Shown here: positions 1 to 9,317 of the stretch, piece by piece
How the letters are laid out: each line of letters begins with the position of its first letter
How positions within the stretch are numbered: the stretch's first letter is position 1
Assembly (NCBI RefSeq): GCF_002100115.1
Contig: NZ_ANBM01000009.1
Span: 22,005 to 86,004 of the forward strand
Origin: Anaerovibrio sp. JC8
Lineage (GTDB): Bacteria > Bacillota > Negativicutes > Selenomonadales > Selenomonadaceae
DNA: 64,000 nucleotides
Reading direction: 5' to 3'
The notes under the pieces: model-generated
The model's database searches: none
The model's input: only the letters and a program-made list of their open reading frames with translations
What the model was told of the DNA's origin: nothing
Program-made: the position numbers and the translations under genes

Positions 1-1
1 G

Positions 2-583
2 GTCATTCAGGATATGAAGGATGAGGTCAAGAAAATGTCAAATCTGGTGGGCTCTCTCCTGCAGATTGCCCGGTCTGATAATAATGCAGAGCCCCTTAAT
101 GTTACTGAGTTTAATATTATCAGTGTCATGGAGCAGCTGGGGCGCAAGATGCAGCCATTGGCGGAAAAGAAGAATATTACCCTTAATGTAAATGCTTCCG
201 GCGAGGTAATGTACAAGGGCGATGAGCAGAAAATCCAGCAGCTGATGCTTATTCTGGTGGACAATGCGGTAAAGTATACCCCGGAGGGCGGTACTGTAAC
301 CCTGTCCTATGATGGCAAGCGGCTTGGCAGCCTGGGAAGCATTCATTTTTCCGTAAGGGATAATGGTATAGGTATTTCCCATGAGGATCTGGATAAGCTC
401 TTTGAACGCTTCTTCCGGGTGGATAAGGCCCGGTCCCGTTCCATGGGCGGTAATGGCTTGGGCTTGGCTATAGCAAAGACCATTGTTGATGCCCACCATG
501 GACAAATTGATGTAGAAAGTGAGCTGGGGAAGGGAACTGTCTTTAAGGTTACCCTGAAGAATTTAAAAAGCCCCAAAAAGTAA
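2..583 (+). CDS. Sensor histidine kinase, C-terminal part (5' end outside window)
   Basis: Only the C-terminal part is visible; the frame is open to the left edge. The visible protein begins in the end of a HisKA dimerisation helix and then has a complete HATPase_c domain. The N box (LVDNAVKYTPEGG) lies near visible residues 85-97, the G1 box (DNGIGIS) near 120, the F box (LFERFF) near 132 and the G2 box (GNGLGLAIAK) near 150. These are the ATP-binding motifs of PhoR/ResE/WalK-type kinases, which autophosphorylate a histidine (not visible) and pass the phosphate to a response regulator. The partner regulator is presumably upstream, outside the window. A strong terminator follows the stop, so this gene ends its operon. 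The signal sensed cannot be inferred because the sensor region is missing. Confidence 0.9.
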   Translation, partial: VIQDMKDEVKKMSNLVGSLLQIARSDNNAEPLNVTEFNIISVMEQLGRKMQPLAEKKNITLNVNASGEVMYKGDEQKIQQLMLILVDNAVKYTPEGGTVTLSYDGKRLGSLGSIHFSVRDNGIGISHEDLDKLFERFFRVDKARSRSMGGNGLGLAIAKTIVDAHHGQIDVESELGKGTVFKVTLKNLKSPKK

Positions 584-607
584 TAGGTAAATGTGTGATA
601 CAGTGTG

Positions 608-646
608 GCTGTTCTCTCTCGAAATAAGGGTGAGAACAGCTTTTTT
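608..646 (+). terminator. Rho-independent terminator after the kinase gene
   Basis: A perfect 9-bp inverted repeat (GCTGTTCTC at 608-616, GAGAACAGC at 632-640) is followed at once by six T residues. Confidence 0.85.
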
Positions 647-663
647 ATGTCCAGATAAACAAA

Positions 664-714
664 AGTCAAAAAGTCTAAAATATTAATTGACTTTTTGACT
701 TATTGGGTTATAAT
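664..714 (+). promoter_or_regulatory. clpB promoter with paired CtsR-type operators
   Basis: TTGACT (687-692) and TATAAT (709-714) are 16 bp apart and form a good sigma-A promoter. Two 11-bp sites face each other: GTCAAAAAGTC at 665-675 and its exact reverse complement at 689-699, the second covering the -35 box. Read on the minus strand, the second site (701-685) matches the site at the ctsR promoter (14946-14962) in 16 of 17 positions. Because ctsR is encoded in this window, CtsR repression of clpB is the obvious reading. The heptads are 1 nt apart instead of the usual 3 nt (see findings). Confidence 0.75.
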
Positions 715-769
715 AGCCTTAGAAGGATAAAAACCACTTTCTTTTATAGAGAGGATGGAGGGATAGATT

Positions 770-3346
770 ATGGAACAGGAAAAATATACTCAGCGAGTTT
801 TAAATACCCTGCAGTCTGCCCAGCAGAATGCGGCTCTGCGTTATCATCAGGAAATCAGTTCACTGCACGTACTTATGGCTTTGGCCCAGGAGCCTGAGGG
901 GCTTTTGGAAACCATATTCCAGGAGGCCCAGGTGGATACCAGAATGCTGAAGGCCAGCGTGGAGGAAAAGCTTCGAAAGATTCCTAGTGTCAAGGGACAG
1001 GACCGCCTGACCATGAGTGTGGAGCTGGGCCGGGTTATGGCCAAGTCCGAGCAGCTGGCAGAAAAGATGGGGGATTCCTACATCAGCACTGAGCATTTGC
1101 TTTTGGCTATCTGCGAGGATGGCGGTGACGAGGCCAAGGAAGTCTGCAAGAGCTTTGGGCTGACTACGGGAAAGATTTCCGATTCCATCAAGAAGAATCG
1201 GAAGCAGAATGTTAATTCCAGCAATCCGGAGGAAAGCTATCAGGCTTTGGCCAAGTATGGCCGTGATTTGACCCAGGTGGCACGTCAGGGCAAGCTGGAT
1301 CCGGTGATTGGCCGTGATGAGGAAATTCGCCGTACCATTGAGATTCTTTCCCGCCGTACCAAGAATAATCCGGTGCTGATTGGTGAGCCTGGTGTTGGTA
1401 AAACCGCTATTGTGGAAGGGCTGGCCCGTCGTATTGTGGCCGGAGATGTGCCTGAGTCCTTAAAGAGCAAGACCTTGTATTCCCTGGATATGGGTGCCTT
1501 GATTGCCGGTGCCAAGTATCGTGGTGAATTTGAGGAGCGGTTGAAGGCAGTTTTAAACGAAGTGGTGAAGTCTGATGGTCAGATTCTCCTCTTTATTGAT
1601 GAGGTGCATACTGTGGTGGGAGCCGGTGCTTCTGAGGGCTCCATGGATGCCGGCAACCTCTTAAAGCCAATGATGGCCCGGGGTGAGCTGCGCTGCATTG
1701 GTGCAACCACCTTAAATGAGTATCGCAAGTACATTGAAAAGGATACAGCTTTGGAACGCCGTTTCCAGCCGGTTATGGTAGGAGAGCCAAGTGTGGAGGA
1801 TACCATTTCCATTCTCCGTGGCTTGAAGGAACGCTATGAGGTTCATCATGGTGTAAGAATCCGTGATGCGGCATTGGTGTCTGCAGCAGTTCTCTCTGAC
1901 CGTTATATTTCCGACAGGTTCCTGCCGGATAAAGCTATTGATTTGGTGGATGAGGCGGCAGCCAAGCTCCGTACTGAAATTGAGTCCATGCCGGCACCAC
2001 TTGATGAAGTGCGCCGTAAGATTTTACAGCTGGAAATTGAGGAACAGGCATTGCAGAAGGAAACGGATGCAGCAGGCAAGGAAAAGCTGGCGGCCATTCA
2101 GCAGGAGAAGGCCCAGCTGAAGCAGGAGCAGGAAGCCCTGCAGGAGGAATGGGATGCAGAGCATCAGGCTATCCTCCGTATCCGTGGTATCAAGAAGGAA
2201 ATCGATACTGTCCGCAGTCAGATGGAAGCAGCGGAGCGGGATTATGATTTGAGCCATCTTTCTGAGCTGAAATATGGCAAGCTGCCGGAATTAGAAAAGA
2301 AGCTGCAGGAAGAGGAGGCTGCCATTGCCGCCAAGGCAGGTGAAAACCAGCTCCTCAAGGAAGAAGTTGGGGAAGAAGACATTGCCAAGGTGGTAAGCCG
2401 TTGGACCGGCATTCCTGTCACCAAGATGATGACCGGGGAGCGGGAAAAGCTCCTGCATCTGGAGGATAACCTTCATGAGCGGGTAGTGGGCCAGGATGAA
2501 GCTGTTACTGTAGTCAGTGAGGCCATTTTGCGGGCCCGGGCCGGCATCAAGGCTCCTGATAGACCAATTGGTTCCTTTATTTTCCTTGGTCCTACTGGTG
2601 TAGGTAAGACAGAGCTGGCCAAAACTCTGGCGGAGTCCCTGTTTGATTCCGAGCGCAGCATGATCCGTATTGACATGAGTGAGTACATGGAGAAGCACTC
2701 CGTGGCCCGCCTGATTGGTGCGCCTCCGGGCTATGTGGGCTACGAGGAGGGCGGTCAGCTTACAGAGGCCGTTCGCCGTCAGCCATACAGTGTAATTTTG
2801 CTGGACGAGATTGAGAAGGCCCACCGAGATGTATTTAATGTCCTGCTGCAGATTTTGGATGATGGCCGCCTGACCGATGGCAAGGGCCGGGTTGTAAACT
2901 TCAAGAATACGGTTATTATCATGACCTCCAACCTGGGCTCCCACGAAATCCTCAACAAGGATTACAGTGAGGCTGAGGCTGCGGTGAAGGAAATGCTGAA
3001 GGACTATTTCCGTCCGGAATTCCTGAACCGTGTGGATGATATTGTGGTATTCAAGGCTCTGGCCAAGGAGCAGGTGAAGGAGATTGCCGATCTGATGCTG
3101 AGAACCCTCAATGAGCGTGTAAGCAATCAGGTGAAGATTACTCTTAGCTGGAACGAGGACGTATTGCGGTACCTGTCCGATGAAGGCTTTGACCCTAACT
3201 TCGGTGCCCGTCCGCTCCGTCGTCTCTTGACCCGTGTAGTGGAAACGGAGCTGTCCAAGTCAATTATCCGTGGTGATGTGGCCGAGGGTGATACCGTGGC
3301 CATGACAGTTCAGGATGGACATATTGCCTTCAATAAAGAGCATTAA
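770..3346 (+). CDS. clpB: ATP-dependent disaggregase ClpB
   Basis: This is a Hsp100 chaperone that works with DnaK to pull proteins out of aggregates in the cytoplasm. At 858 residues it has the full family length. In order: a Clp N-domain (about 1-145), the first AAA+ domain with Walker A GEPGVGKT at 205-212, a long coiled-coil middle domain (about 395-520) that separates ClpB from ClpC/ClpA, the second AAA+ domain with GPTGVGKT near 606-613, and a C-terminal D2-small domain. The start is ATG with a GAGGATGGAGG-like ribosome site just upstream. It is a single-gene transcription unit with its own promoter/operator and a terminator on each side, as expected for a heat-shock gene. Confidence 0.97.
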   Translation: MEQEKYTQRVLNTLQSAQQNAALRYHQEISSLHVLMALAQEPEGLLETIFQEAQVDTRMLKASVEEKLRKIPSVKGQDRLTMSVELGRVMAKSEQLAEKMGDSYISTEHLLLAICEDGGDEAKEVCKSFGLTTGKISDSIKKNRKQNVNSSNPEESYQALAKYGRDLTQVARQGKLDPVIGRDEEIRRTIEILSRRTKNNPVLIGEPGVGKTAIVEGLARRIVAGDVPESLKSKTLYSLDMGALIAGAKYRGEFEERLKAVLNEVVKSDGQILLFIDEVHTVVGAGASEGSMDAGNLLKPMMARGELRCIGATTLNEYRKYIEKDTALERRFQPVMVGEPSVEDTISILRGLKERYEVHHGVRIRDAALVSAAVLSDRYISDRFLPDKAIDLVDEAAAKLRTEIESMPAPLDEVRRKILQLEIEEQALQKETDAAGKEKLAAIQQEKAQLKQEQEALQEEWDAEHQAILRIRGIKKEIDTVRSQMEAAERDYDLSHLSELKYGKLPELEKKLQEEEAAIAAKAGENQLLKEEVGEEDIAKVVSRWTGIPVTKMMTGEREKLLHLEDNLHERVVGQDEAVTVVSEAILRARAGIKAPDRPIGSFIFLGPTGVGKTELAKTLAESLFDSERSMIRIDMSEYMEKHSVARLIGAPPGYVGYEEGGQLTEAVRRQPYSVILLDEIEKAHRDVFNVLLQILDDGRLTDGKGRVVNFKNTVIIMTSNLGSHEILNKDYSEAEAAVKEMLKDYFRPEFLNRVDDIVVFKALAKEQVKEIADLMLRTLNERVSNQVKITLSWNEDVLRYLSDEGFDPNFGARPLRRLLTRVVETELSKSIIRGDVAEGDTVAMTVQDGHIAFNKEH

Positions 3347-3375
3347 AAGGATTATAGCAGTACAACAATGAACAA

Positions 3376-3424
3376 ATGGGTATTTGCAAAGGACAAAAAC
3401 TTTACAAATACCCATATTTTTTTT
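3376..3424 (+). terminator. Terminator of clpB
   Basis: A perfect 11-bp inverted repeat (ATGGGTATTTG at 3376-3386, CAAATACCCAT at 3405-3415) is followed by a run of T residues (3417-3424). Confidence 0.85.
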
Positions 3425-3432
3425 ACAAATTC

Positions 3433-3461
3433 TTGAAAATACTTTTTCTATGTGATATATT
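3433..3461 (+). promoter_or_regulatory. Promoter of the leuA T-box transcript
   Basis: TTGAAA (3433-3438) and TATATT (3456-3461) are separated by 17 bp, and the T-box leader starts about 25 bases further on. Confidence 0.65.
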
Positions 3462-3484
3462 TAACGAAATCAGTAAAATAGCTA

Positions 3485-3741
3485 AATGCGTTGATAAGAA
3501 ATAGTAGCAGGGAGGCATTCCCAGAGAGCTGCCGGGTGGTGCAAGGCAGTGAATAAGCCCTTGTGAACTGGTCTTTGAGCAGCCAGCTGAATTCGTGGAC
3601 AGTTGTCCGTGTTAGTAGGTGGAGCCGGTGCTGGCCGTTAAAGCAGGAGGGAGAAATCCCGTTGAGTGCGTGCTTTGGCACGAAATTGAGTGGTACCACG
3701 AAAGATAGCCTTTCGTCTCTTTGGAGATGAGAGGCTTTTTT
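3485..3741 (+). promoter_or_regulatory. T-box riboswitch, probably leucine-specific, before leuA
   Basis: Landmarks of a T-box leader occur in order: the AGTA element near 3512, an AGAGAG/GGTG distal stem I region (about 3523-3545), a specifier loop, the antiterminator bulge TGGTACCACG (3691-3700), and a terminator hairpin at 3708-3735 ending in T residues to 3741. On the 3' side of the specifier loop the sequence is GAA-CTG-G, which places CTG (3568-3570), a leucine codon, in the specifier position. Uncharged tRNA-Leu would pair there and stabilise the antiterminator, switching leuA on. The codon assignment is inferred by hand folding. Confidence 0.88.
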
Positions 3742-3865
3742 GTTTATAACGCCATTGTTCAAATTTTTCCTTTGGGAAAAATCTTCCACTTAGCGTTTCA
3801 ACGAGGTGGGAGAAGCTGTTTTACTTCGTTATTATTTACATTTATCATAGAAGGAGAGACACGCG

Positions 3866-5530
3866 ATGAAGAATTTTACCAAATATTCAAAAGGGTATTA
3901 TATGCCACCAAAGCCGGACATGAGCTGGATGTACAAGGAACATCCGGAAAGGGCACCTAAATGGTGTTCCGTTGACCTCAGAGATGGCAATCAGGCTCTG
4001 ATTATTCCTATGAGCCTTGATGAGAAGATAGAATTCTTCAAGATGCTGGTCGAGGTGGGCTTTAAGGAAATTGAGGTGGGCTTCCCTGCTGCTTCTGAGA
4101 CTGAGTACACCTTCCTCCGCAAATTGGTAGAGGATAATCTGATTCCTGATGATGTTACGGTGCAGGTGCTGACCCAGGCCCGTGAGCATATTATCAAGAA
4201 AACCTTTGAGGCTCTGGAGGGAGTTAAGAACGCCATTGTTCACGTTTACAATTCCACTTCTGTGGCCCAGCGTCAGCAGGTGTTCCGCATGTCCAAGGAA
4301 GAAATCAAGCAGATTGCGGTGGATGGAGCCAAGCTGTTGAAGAAGCTGACGGAGGAAGCAGGAGCAAATTACCGCTTTGAGTATTCTCCTGAAAGCTTTA
4401 CCGGCACTGAGCCAGAATATGCACTGGAGGTGTGTAACGCCGTTCTTGATGTATGGCAGCCAACTCCTGACCATAAGGCCATTATAAATATTCCGGTAAC
4501 CGTGGAAATGTCCATGCCTCATGTATACGCTATGCAGGTGGCCTATATTTCCCAGAATCTCAAGTATCGTGATGCAGTGGAGCTGTCACTTCATCCGCAC
4601 AATGACCGTGGCTGCGGCGTAGCCGATACGGAGCTTGGTCTCCTGGCCGGAGCGGACAGAGTAGAGGGGACTCTCTTTGGTAACGGTGAACGCACCGGTA
4701 ATGTGGATATTGTCACTCTGGCCATGAATATGTTCGTATTGGGTGTGGACCCTGAGCTGGATTTTACAGATATGCCAAAGCTGGTTGACCTTTATGAGAA
4801 GGTGACCCGTATGCAGGTTCCACCGCGTCAGCCTTATGCTGGTGCATTGGTGTTTGCCGCTTTCTCCGGTTCCCATCAGGATGCTATTGCCAAGGGCATG
4901 AAGTGGCGTGAGGAGAAGGATCCTGACCACTGGACCACTCCATATCTGCCAATTGACCCTCATGATGTGGGCCGTGAGTATGATGGTGATGTTATCCGCA
5001 TTAACAGCCAGTCCGGCAAGGGCGGCGTGGCCTTTATTATGGAGCAGAAATACGGTATCACCATGCCAAAGAAAATGCGGGAAGACTTCGGCTATTGCGT
5101 AAAGAGTGTATCTGACCACAAGCACAAGGAGCTTATGCCGGATGAAATCTATCAGATTTTCCATGACACCTATGTAAATGTGGAAACTCCATATAAGCTC
5201 ATTGACTTCACTTTAAGAAAAGACGTGGACGGCACCCGTGCCGGTGTTGTTGATCTGGAAATTGACGGCAAGATGGTAACCTTCACTGCCCGCGGTAATG
5301 GTCGTCTGGATGCGGTATCCAATGCTATTCAGGAGAATACCGATATTAAGTACACTGACCTTACCTACAGCGAGCATGCACTGGAAATCGGTGCCAACTC
5401 CCGGGCCATGGCCTATATCGGCATTACGGGAACTGATGGGAAGATGACCTGGGGTGCCGGCATGGATACAGATATTATTACGGCGTCCATTATGGCACTG
5501 TTCAGTGCAATTAATCGCATGAAGGCGTAA
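3866..5530 (+). CDS. leuA: 2-isopropylmalate synthase (LeuA, long form)
   Basis: The enzyme condenses acetyl-CoA with 2-oxoisovalerate, the first committed step of leucine synthesis. At 554 residues it belongs to the longer LeuA group. The HMGL-type TIM barrel carries the metal and substrate motif DLRDGNQAL (37-45) and the HNDRG region near residue 245, followed by the NGERTGN motif. The C-terminal part (about 430-554) is the regulatory LeuA dimer domain. The ATG is preceded by AAGGAGA. It stands alone behind a T-box whose specifier reads as a Leu codon, which supports LeuA over citramalate or homocitrate synthase. No other leu genes are adjacent. Confidence 0.93.
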   Translation: MKNFTKYSKGYYMPPKPDMSWMYKEHPERAPKWCSVDLRDGNQALIIPMSLDEKIEFFKMLVEVGFKEIEVGFPAASETEYTFLRKLVEDNLIPDDVTVQVLTQAREHIIKKTFEALEGVKNAIVHVYNSTSVAQRQQVFRMSKEEIKQIAVDGAKLLKKLTEEAGANYRFEYSPESFTGTEPEYALEVCNAVLDVWQPTPDHKAIINIPVTVEMSMPHVYAMQVAYISQNLKYRDAVELSLHPHNDRGCGVADTELGLLAGADRVEGTLFGNGERTGNVDIVTLAMNMFVLGVDPELDFTDMPKLVDLYEKVTRMQVPPRQPYAGALVFAAFSGSHQDAIAKGMKWREEKDPDHWTTPYLPIDPHDVGREYDGDVIRINSQSGKGGVAFIMEQKYGITMPKKMREDFGYCVKSVSDHKHKELMPDEIYQIFHDTYVNVETPYKLIDFTLRKDVDGTRAGVVDLEIDGKMVTFTARGNGRLDAVSNAIQENTDIKYTDLTYSEHALEIGANSRAMAYIGITGTDGKMTWGAGMDTDIITASIMALFSAINRMKA

Positions 5531-5545
5531 TTTATACTATAATAT

Positions 5546-5575
5546 AAAGAGGAGTCTCGTACTCCTCTTTATTAT
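5546..5575 (+). terminator. Hairpin terminator after leuA
   Basis: A perfect 10-bp inverted repeat (AAAGAGGAGT / ACTCCTCTTT) with a 5-nt loop ends in a short, mixed T/A tail, so the terminator may be leaky into dtd. Confidence 0.65.
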
Positions 5576-5606
5576 TGCCAATTTTATGTAGGAGGATTTT
5601 TAATTT

Positions 5607-6059
5607 ATGCGTGCAGTAGTTACCCGGGTTAATTCAGCTTCGGTGGAGATAGAGGGCAAAATTCATGGAGCCATTGATAAGGGCTTTTTGGTATTGCTGG
5701 GGGTTGGTCCCGATGATACTGAGGAGGATGCATCAATTTTGGCGGAGAAAATCTGCAATTGCCGTATCTTTTCAGATGAAGAGGATAAGATGAACCTTAC
5801 TCTGGAGGCTGTAGGGGGAAGCCTGCTGGTGGTTTCCCAGTTTACCCTGTTTGCTGATGTGAAAAAGCGGCGGCCAAGCTTTTCGGGAGCCGGCAAGCCT
5901 GATATTGCCATTCCTCTTTATGAGAAATTTATGTCTATCTGCCGGGACAAGGGCTTCAGGGTGGAGCATGGTGAATTTGGTGCCATGATGAAGGTTACCT
6001 CGGAAAATGACGGTCCTGTAACCCTGTTGTTTGATACCGTTGAATGGCGCAAGGAATAG
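5607..6059 (+). CDS. dtd: D-aminoacyl-tRNA deacylase
   Basis: DTD removes D-amino acids, and glycine mischarged on tRNA-Ala, from tRNAs in the cytoplasm. At 150 residues it has the usual length. The two family signatures are present: the SQFTLFAD motif (about 77-84, followed by the RRPSF stretch) and the C-terminal NDGPVT motif (about 134-139), whose Gly-Pro faces the partner active site in the dimer. The ATG lies 10 nt after AGGAGGA. In many Firmicutes dtd follows relA and a lyase-like gene; here it lies alone between leuA and rny. A weak hairpin (6069-6088) follows it. Confidence 0.95.
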   Translation: MRAVVTRVNSASVEIEGKIHGAIDKGFLVLLGVGPDDTEEDASILAEKICNCRIFSDEEDKMNLTLEAVGGSLLVVSQFTLFADVKKRRPSFSGAGKPDIAIPLYEKFMSICRDKGFRVEHGEFGAMMKVTSENDGPVTLLFDTVEWRKE

Positions 6060-6171
6060 GCTAAAATACCAGAGCTTTTGGGCTCTGGCTTCCTTGACAC
6101 TACTTGAGTATTTAAGTAAAATATAATAGTATGGCTGGGTAATTCGTTCAGTCAGAAATTAATGATAATTA

Positions 6172-7749
6172 ATGCTTAGAGAGGCTAAAAAACTGATAGG
6201 GAGGTGTGTTATTATCATTGAAATAGTTGGAGCAGCTGTTGTTGCCCTGTTAGTGGGCGGCTTTGGCGGATATATGATGCGTAAGCAGGCAGCCGAGCAG
6301 CAGATTGGTTCTGCTGAGGAAGAAGCAAAGCGCATTGTTCGTGATGCTGAGGAAAAAGGTGAAGCAGCAAAGAAAATGAAGCTGCTGGAGGCGAAGGAAG
6401 ATGTTCATCGCCTGCGCCAGGAGCTTGACAAGGATACTCGTGAGCGTCGCTCAGAGATTCAGCGCCATGAGCGCCGTATAGTTCAGAAGGAAGAAAATCT
6501 TGACCGCAAGATTGACGCCCTGGAGAAGAAGGAGGAGAACCTTGCTTCCCGGGAGGCCAAGCTGGAAAAGAGCCAGGCTGAGATTACGGAGCTGCATGAA
6601 AAGCAGAAGGAAGAGCTGGAGCGTATCTCCGGTCTTTCTCCGGAAGAGGCAAAGACCATGCTGTTGGCTGAGGTTGAAGAAGAGCTGAAGCATGAGAAGG
6701 CCATTATGATTAAGGAATATGAGCAGCAGACCAAGGATGAGGCTGAAAAGAAGGCCAGAAACATTATTTCTTTGGCTATTCAGCGTTGCGCTGCTGACCA
6801 TGTGGCAGAAACTACTGTATCTGTAGTAGCCCTGCCAAACGATGAGATGAAGGGACGTATTATCGGTCGCGAGGGCCGCAACATCCGCGCCCTGGAAACC
6901 ATGACCGGTATCGACCTGATTATCGACGATACCCCAGAGGCAGTTATTCTTTCCGGTTTTGATCCGGTTCGCCGTGAGGTGGCCCGCATCGCTCTGGAGA
7001 AGCTCATTACCGATGGTCGTATCCATCCGGCAAGAATTGAGGAAATGGTTGATAAGGCCCGCCGCGAGGTGGAGCAGCGTATTAAGGAAGCCGGTGAACA
7101 GGCTACCTTTGATACCGGTGTTCATGGTCTGCACCCAGAGATGATTAAGCTGCTGGGCCGTCTGAGATATCGTACCAGCTACGGCCAGAATGTACTGAAT
7201 CATTCCGTAGAGGTTTCCCATTTGGCTGGTATGATGGCCGCAGAGCTGGGCGTAGATGTTATGCTGGCAAAGCGTGCCGGTCTTATCCATGATATTGGTA
7301 AGTCCATTGACAATGAAGTTGAGGGTACTCACGTAACTATTGGTGCTGATATTGCCAAGAAGTACAGAGAGTCCAAGAACGTAATCAATGCTATTGCTGC
7401 TCATCATGGCGATGAGGAGCCTACCACTGTGGAGGCTGTGTTGGTAGCAGCCGCAGATGCTGTATCTGCCGCCCGTCCAGGTGCCCGCCGTGAGAGCCTT
7501 GAAACTTATCTGAAGCGTCTGACCCGTCTCGAGGAAATCGCCGAGTCCTTCAATGGAGTTGAGCGTTGCTTCGCCATCCAGGCAGGCCGCGAAATCCGCG
7601 TAATGGTTAAGCCAGACAAGGTTGATGATGTTGAGGCAGTTGCACTTGCTCATGATATCGTTAAGAAGATTGAGGCTGAGCTGGAATATCCAGGTCAGAT
7701 CAAGGCAACCATCATCCGCGAAACCCGCGTAGTAGATTACGCAAAATAA
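6172..7749 (+). CDS. rny: Ribonuclease Y
   Basis: RNase Y is the membrane-anchored endoribonuclease that starts mRNA decay in Firmicutes. The protein has an N-terminal transmembrane helix (about 14-36), a long charged coiled coil (about 40-200), a KH RNA-binding domain with [10 protein letters not shown] near 229, and an HD domain with LIHDIGK near 370. The length is typical. The start is uncertain: the only ATG that gives the helix (6172) has no ribosome site, whereas GGGAGGTG at 6199-6206 sits correctly spaced before an in-frame ATT at 6211, which would give an N-terminus beginning just before [12 protein letters not shown] terminator at 7762-7793 closes the unit. Confidence 0.95.
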   Translation: MLREAKKLIGRCVIIIEIVGAAVVALLVGGFGGYMMRKQAAEQQIGSAEEEAKRIVRDAEEKGEAAKKMKLLEAKEDVHRLRQELDKDTRERRSEIQRHERRIVQKEENLDRKIDALEKKEENLASREAKLEKSQAEITELHEKQKEELERISGLSPEEAKTMLLAEVEEELKHEKAIMIKEYEQQTKDEAEKKARNIISLAIQRCAADHVAETTVSVVALPNDEMKGRIIGREGRNIRALETMTGIDLIIDDTPEAVILSGFDPVRREVARIALEKLITDGRIHPARIEEMVDKARREVEQRIKEAGEQATFDTGVHGLHPEMIKLLGRLRYRTSYGQNVLNHSVEVSHLAGMMAAELGVDVMLAKRAGLIHDIGKSIDNEVEGTHVTIGADIAKKYRESKNVINAIAAHHGDEEPTTVEAVLVAAADAVSAARPGARRESLETYLKRLTRLEEIAESFNGVERCFAIQAGREIRVMVKPDKVDDVEAVALAHDIVKKIEAELEYPGQIKATIIRETRVVDYAK

Positions 7750-7761
7750 TATTGAAAAATC

Positions 7762-7793
7762 AGGCTGTCGCTTGTATGCGGCAGCCTATTTTT
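7762..7793 (+). terminator. Terminator of rny
   Basis: A 10-bp stem (AGGCTGTCGC / GCGGCAGCCT, one G-U pair) is followed by ATTTTT. Confidence 0.75.
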
Positions 7794-7829
7794 ATGTAAA
7801 TGCAAAATGCAGAAATAAAATTCGATTTA

Positions 7830-7887
7830 TGCTATAATACTATGTAGTTAAGAACCAAAATATTGAGCCGGCATTAGCCGGCTCTTT
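7830..7887 (+). promoter_or_regulatory. Extended -10 promoter and short leader hairpin
   Basis: TGCTATAAT (7830-7838) is an extended -10 element without an obvious -35 box. About 25 bases downstream lies a perfect 8-bp, GC-rich hairpin (GAGCCGGC / GCCGGCTC, loop ATTA, 7865-7884), followed by only three T residues, then the ribosome site of the next gene. It may be an mRNA-stabilising 5' hairpin or a weak attenuator. Confidence 0.45.
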
Positions 7888-7922
7888 GGAATTTTATACT
7901 GTTGGCAAAGGAGGCGGGAAAT

Positions 7923-8441
7923 ATGGATTATTCCAATGGTACAGAGAGTGAAGTGAGCATGGATAGCGTGCAGCTGGTGGCTGGTCTGCTGATCTGTTTT
8001 CCGGAGTTTTCCAAAATTCGCCTGGACTCCAAGGAAAAGGCTGTTATTATGGAGATTTCCGTCAGGGAAGCTCCTGAAAAGGAAAGGTTTGAGGAGGCTG
8101 AGCGTCTTATAGAGGACAGTCTCATGCTTTATCATAATATTGAGCATACCAGTGGCGGAAAGTTTGGCTTCACCTACGAAAATTTTGCCCTGCGTATTTA
8201 TAGGGATATTGCCAGTCTTTCCCGTGGAGAGGTTGGCTTGCTGGTCAGCCTGTTAAAGGAAAAGTTTGGTGATATTATCATATCTGATGAGGTGCGCAAC
8301 CCTGATGAGGATTTGATCTTTATGCAGTCGGAGATGATAGACCACCGTATCAGATTTCTGAAGGAAAACAAGATTCCGGAGTCCATGGTGGGGGTCCGTG
8401 AAGAGGGCCGGGTCATGGTTTATGACAATGAATTGATTTAA
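7923..8441 (+). CDS. Conserved-context protein of unknown function
   Basis: I do not recognise this 172-residue protein. It is acidic, has no signal peptide or membrane segment, and shows no cysteine cluster or nucleotide-binding motif. The middle is rich in charged helices (about residues 50-130). The start is ATG at 7923, 8 nt after AAAGGAGG; an in-frame TTG at 7902 lies inside that ribosome site and is unlikely. The gene is followed 13 bases later by ymdB, so the two are probably cotranscribed. Its position between rny and ymdB, both linked to RNA or nucleotide turnover, hints at a related role, but that is inference from context only. Confidence 0.8.
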   Translation: MDYSNGTESEVSMDSVQLVAGLLICFPEFSKIRLDSKEKAVIMEISVREAPEKERFEEAERLIEDSLMLYHNIEHTSGGKFGFTYENFALRIYRDIASLSRGEVGLLVSLLKEKFGDIIISDEVRNPDEDLIFMQSEMIDHRIRFLKENKIPESMVGVREEGRVMVYDNELI

Positions 8442-8454
8442 AGAGGTACTGTTT

Positions 8455-9237
8455 GTGAATATTTTACTTGTCGGTGACGTGGTAGGGCGTCCGGGCCGTA
8501 AGGCTTTTAAGAAGTATACCAAGGAGCTTCGTGAAAAACATAATATAGATATTGTTATTGTAAATGGTGAAAATTCCGCAGCGGGCAAGGGCATTAGCCG
8601 TAAGTCTTTGGATGAGCTGTATGCCGGAGGGGCGGATATTGTCACTTCCGGCAACCACGTATGGGATAAGCGGGAGGTCTATGAGGTCATTGACACAGAC
8701 CCGTATCTTGTTCGTCCTGCCAATTATCCTGAGGGAGCACCGGGAAAGGGCTGGTGTCTGTATCCGTTTAAGGCCAAGAATGTGGCGGTGGTCAATATGT
8801 CCGGCCGGGCCTTCATGCCTGATATGGACTGCCCGTTCCAGAAAATAGAGGATGTGCTGGGAGAAATTGGGGGCCAGGCGGATATTATCATTCTGGATTT
8901 CCATGCGGAGACCACCTCGGAAAAGATGGCCATGGGCTTTTATCTGGATGGCCGTGTGCAGGTGGTGGTGGGGACCCATACCCACATTCAGACCGCGGAT
9001 GAGCGTATTTTGCCTCAGGGGACGGCCTATATTACCGACCTGGGCATGGTTGGCCCATGGAACTCCGTTCTTGGGGTTAAGTCTGACATTATCATCAAGA
9101 AGTTTACCAGCTGTATGCCTGCCAGATTTGACCTGGCGGATGGCCCTGGGGTGTATTCGGCCCTGCTGGTGGAGTTTGATGATACCACCAATAAGCCTAC
9201 CAGGGTAGAGCGAATCCTGATAAAGGAAGATAATTGA
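8455..9237 (+). CDS. ymdB: YmdB-family metallophosphoesterase (2',3'-cyclic NMP phosphodiesterase)
   Basis: This 260-residue protein belongs to the YmdB family, two-metal phosphodiesterases active on 2',3'-cyclic nucleotides and tied in Bacillus to biofilm and motility decisions. The metal ligands can be seen: D8 in LLVGDVVG, the NGEN stretch (37-40), the GNHVWD motif with N67 and H68, DFHAE near residue 148-152, and GTHTHIQTAD near 172-181. The start codon is GTG, 8 nt after AAAGAGG. Next to rny in Bacillus as well, it follows an unknown gene here and is followed by a PHP-domain gene. Confidence 0.94.
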   Translation: MNILLVGDVVGRPGRKAFKKYTKELREKHNIDIVIVNGENSAAGKGISRKSLDELYAGGADIVTSGNHVWDKREVYEVIDTDPYLVRPANYPEGAPGKGWCLYPFKAKNVAVVNMSGRAFMPDMDCPFQKIEDVLGEIGGQADIIILDFHAETTSEKMAMGFYLDGRVQVVVGTHTHIQTADERILPQGTAYITDLGMVGPWNSVLGVKSDIIIKKFTSCMPARFDLADGPGVYSALLVEFDDTTNKPTRVERILIKEDN

Positions 9238-9317
9238 TAATAATACTATTTTGGCAGGATATTCTTATTTTTTTACGAATATATATTGCTAAAGTATGTT
9301 ATGGAGAGAAAAAACTC

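Noticed and set aside
664..714. HrcA CIRCE element at clpB
   Set aside because: The inverted repeat does not match TTAGCACTC-N9-GAGTGCTAA and its half-sites match CtsR-type GTCAAA instead.
6094..6127. TTGACA at 6094 with TATAAT at 6122 as the rny promoter
   Set aside because: The spacing of 22 bp is too long for a sigma-A promoter. The alternative TTGAGT gives only 12 bp. A promoter is likely here, but I could not define it.
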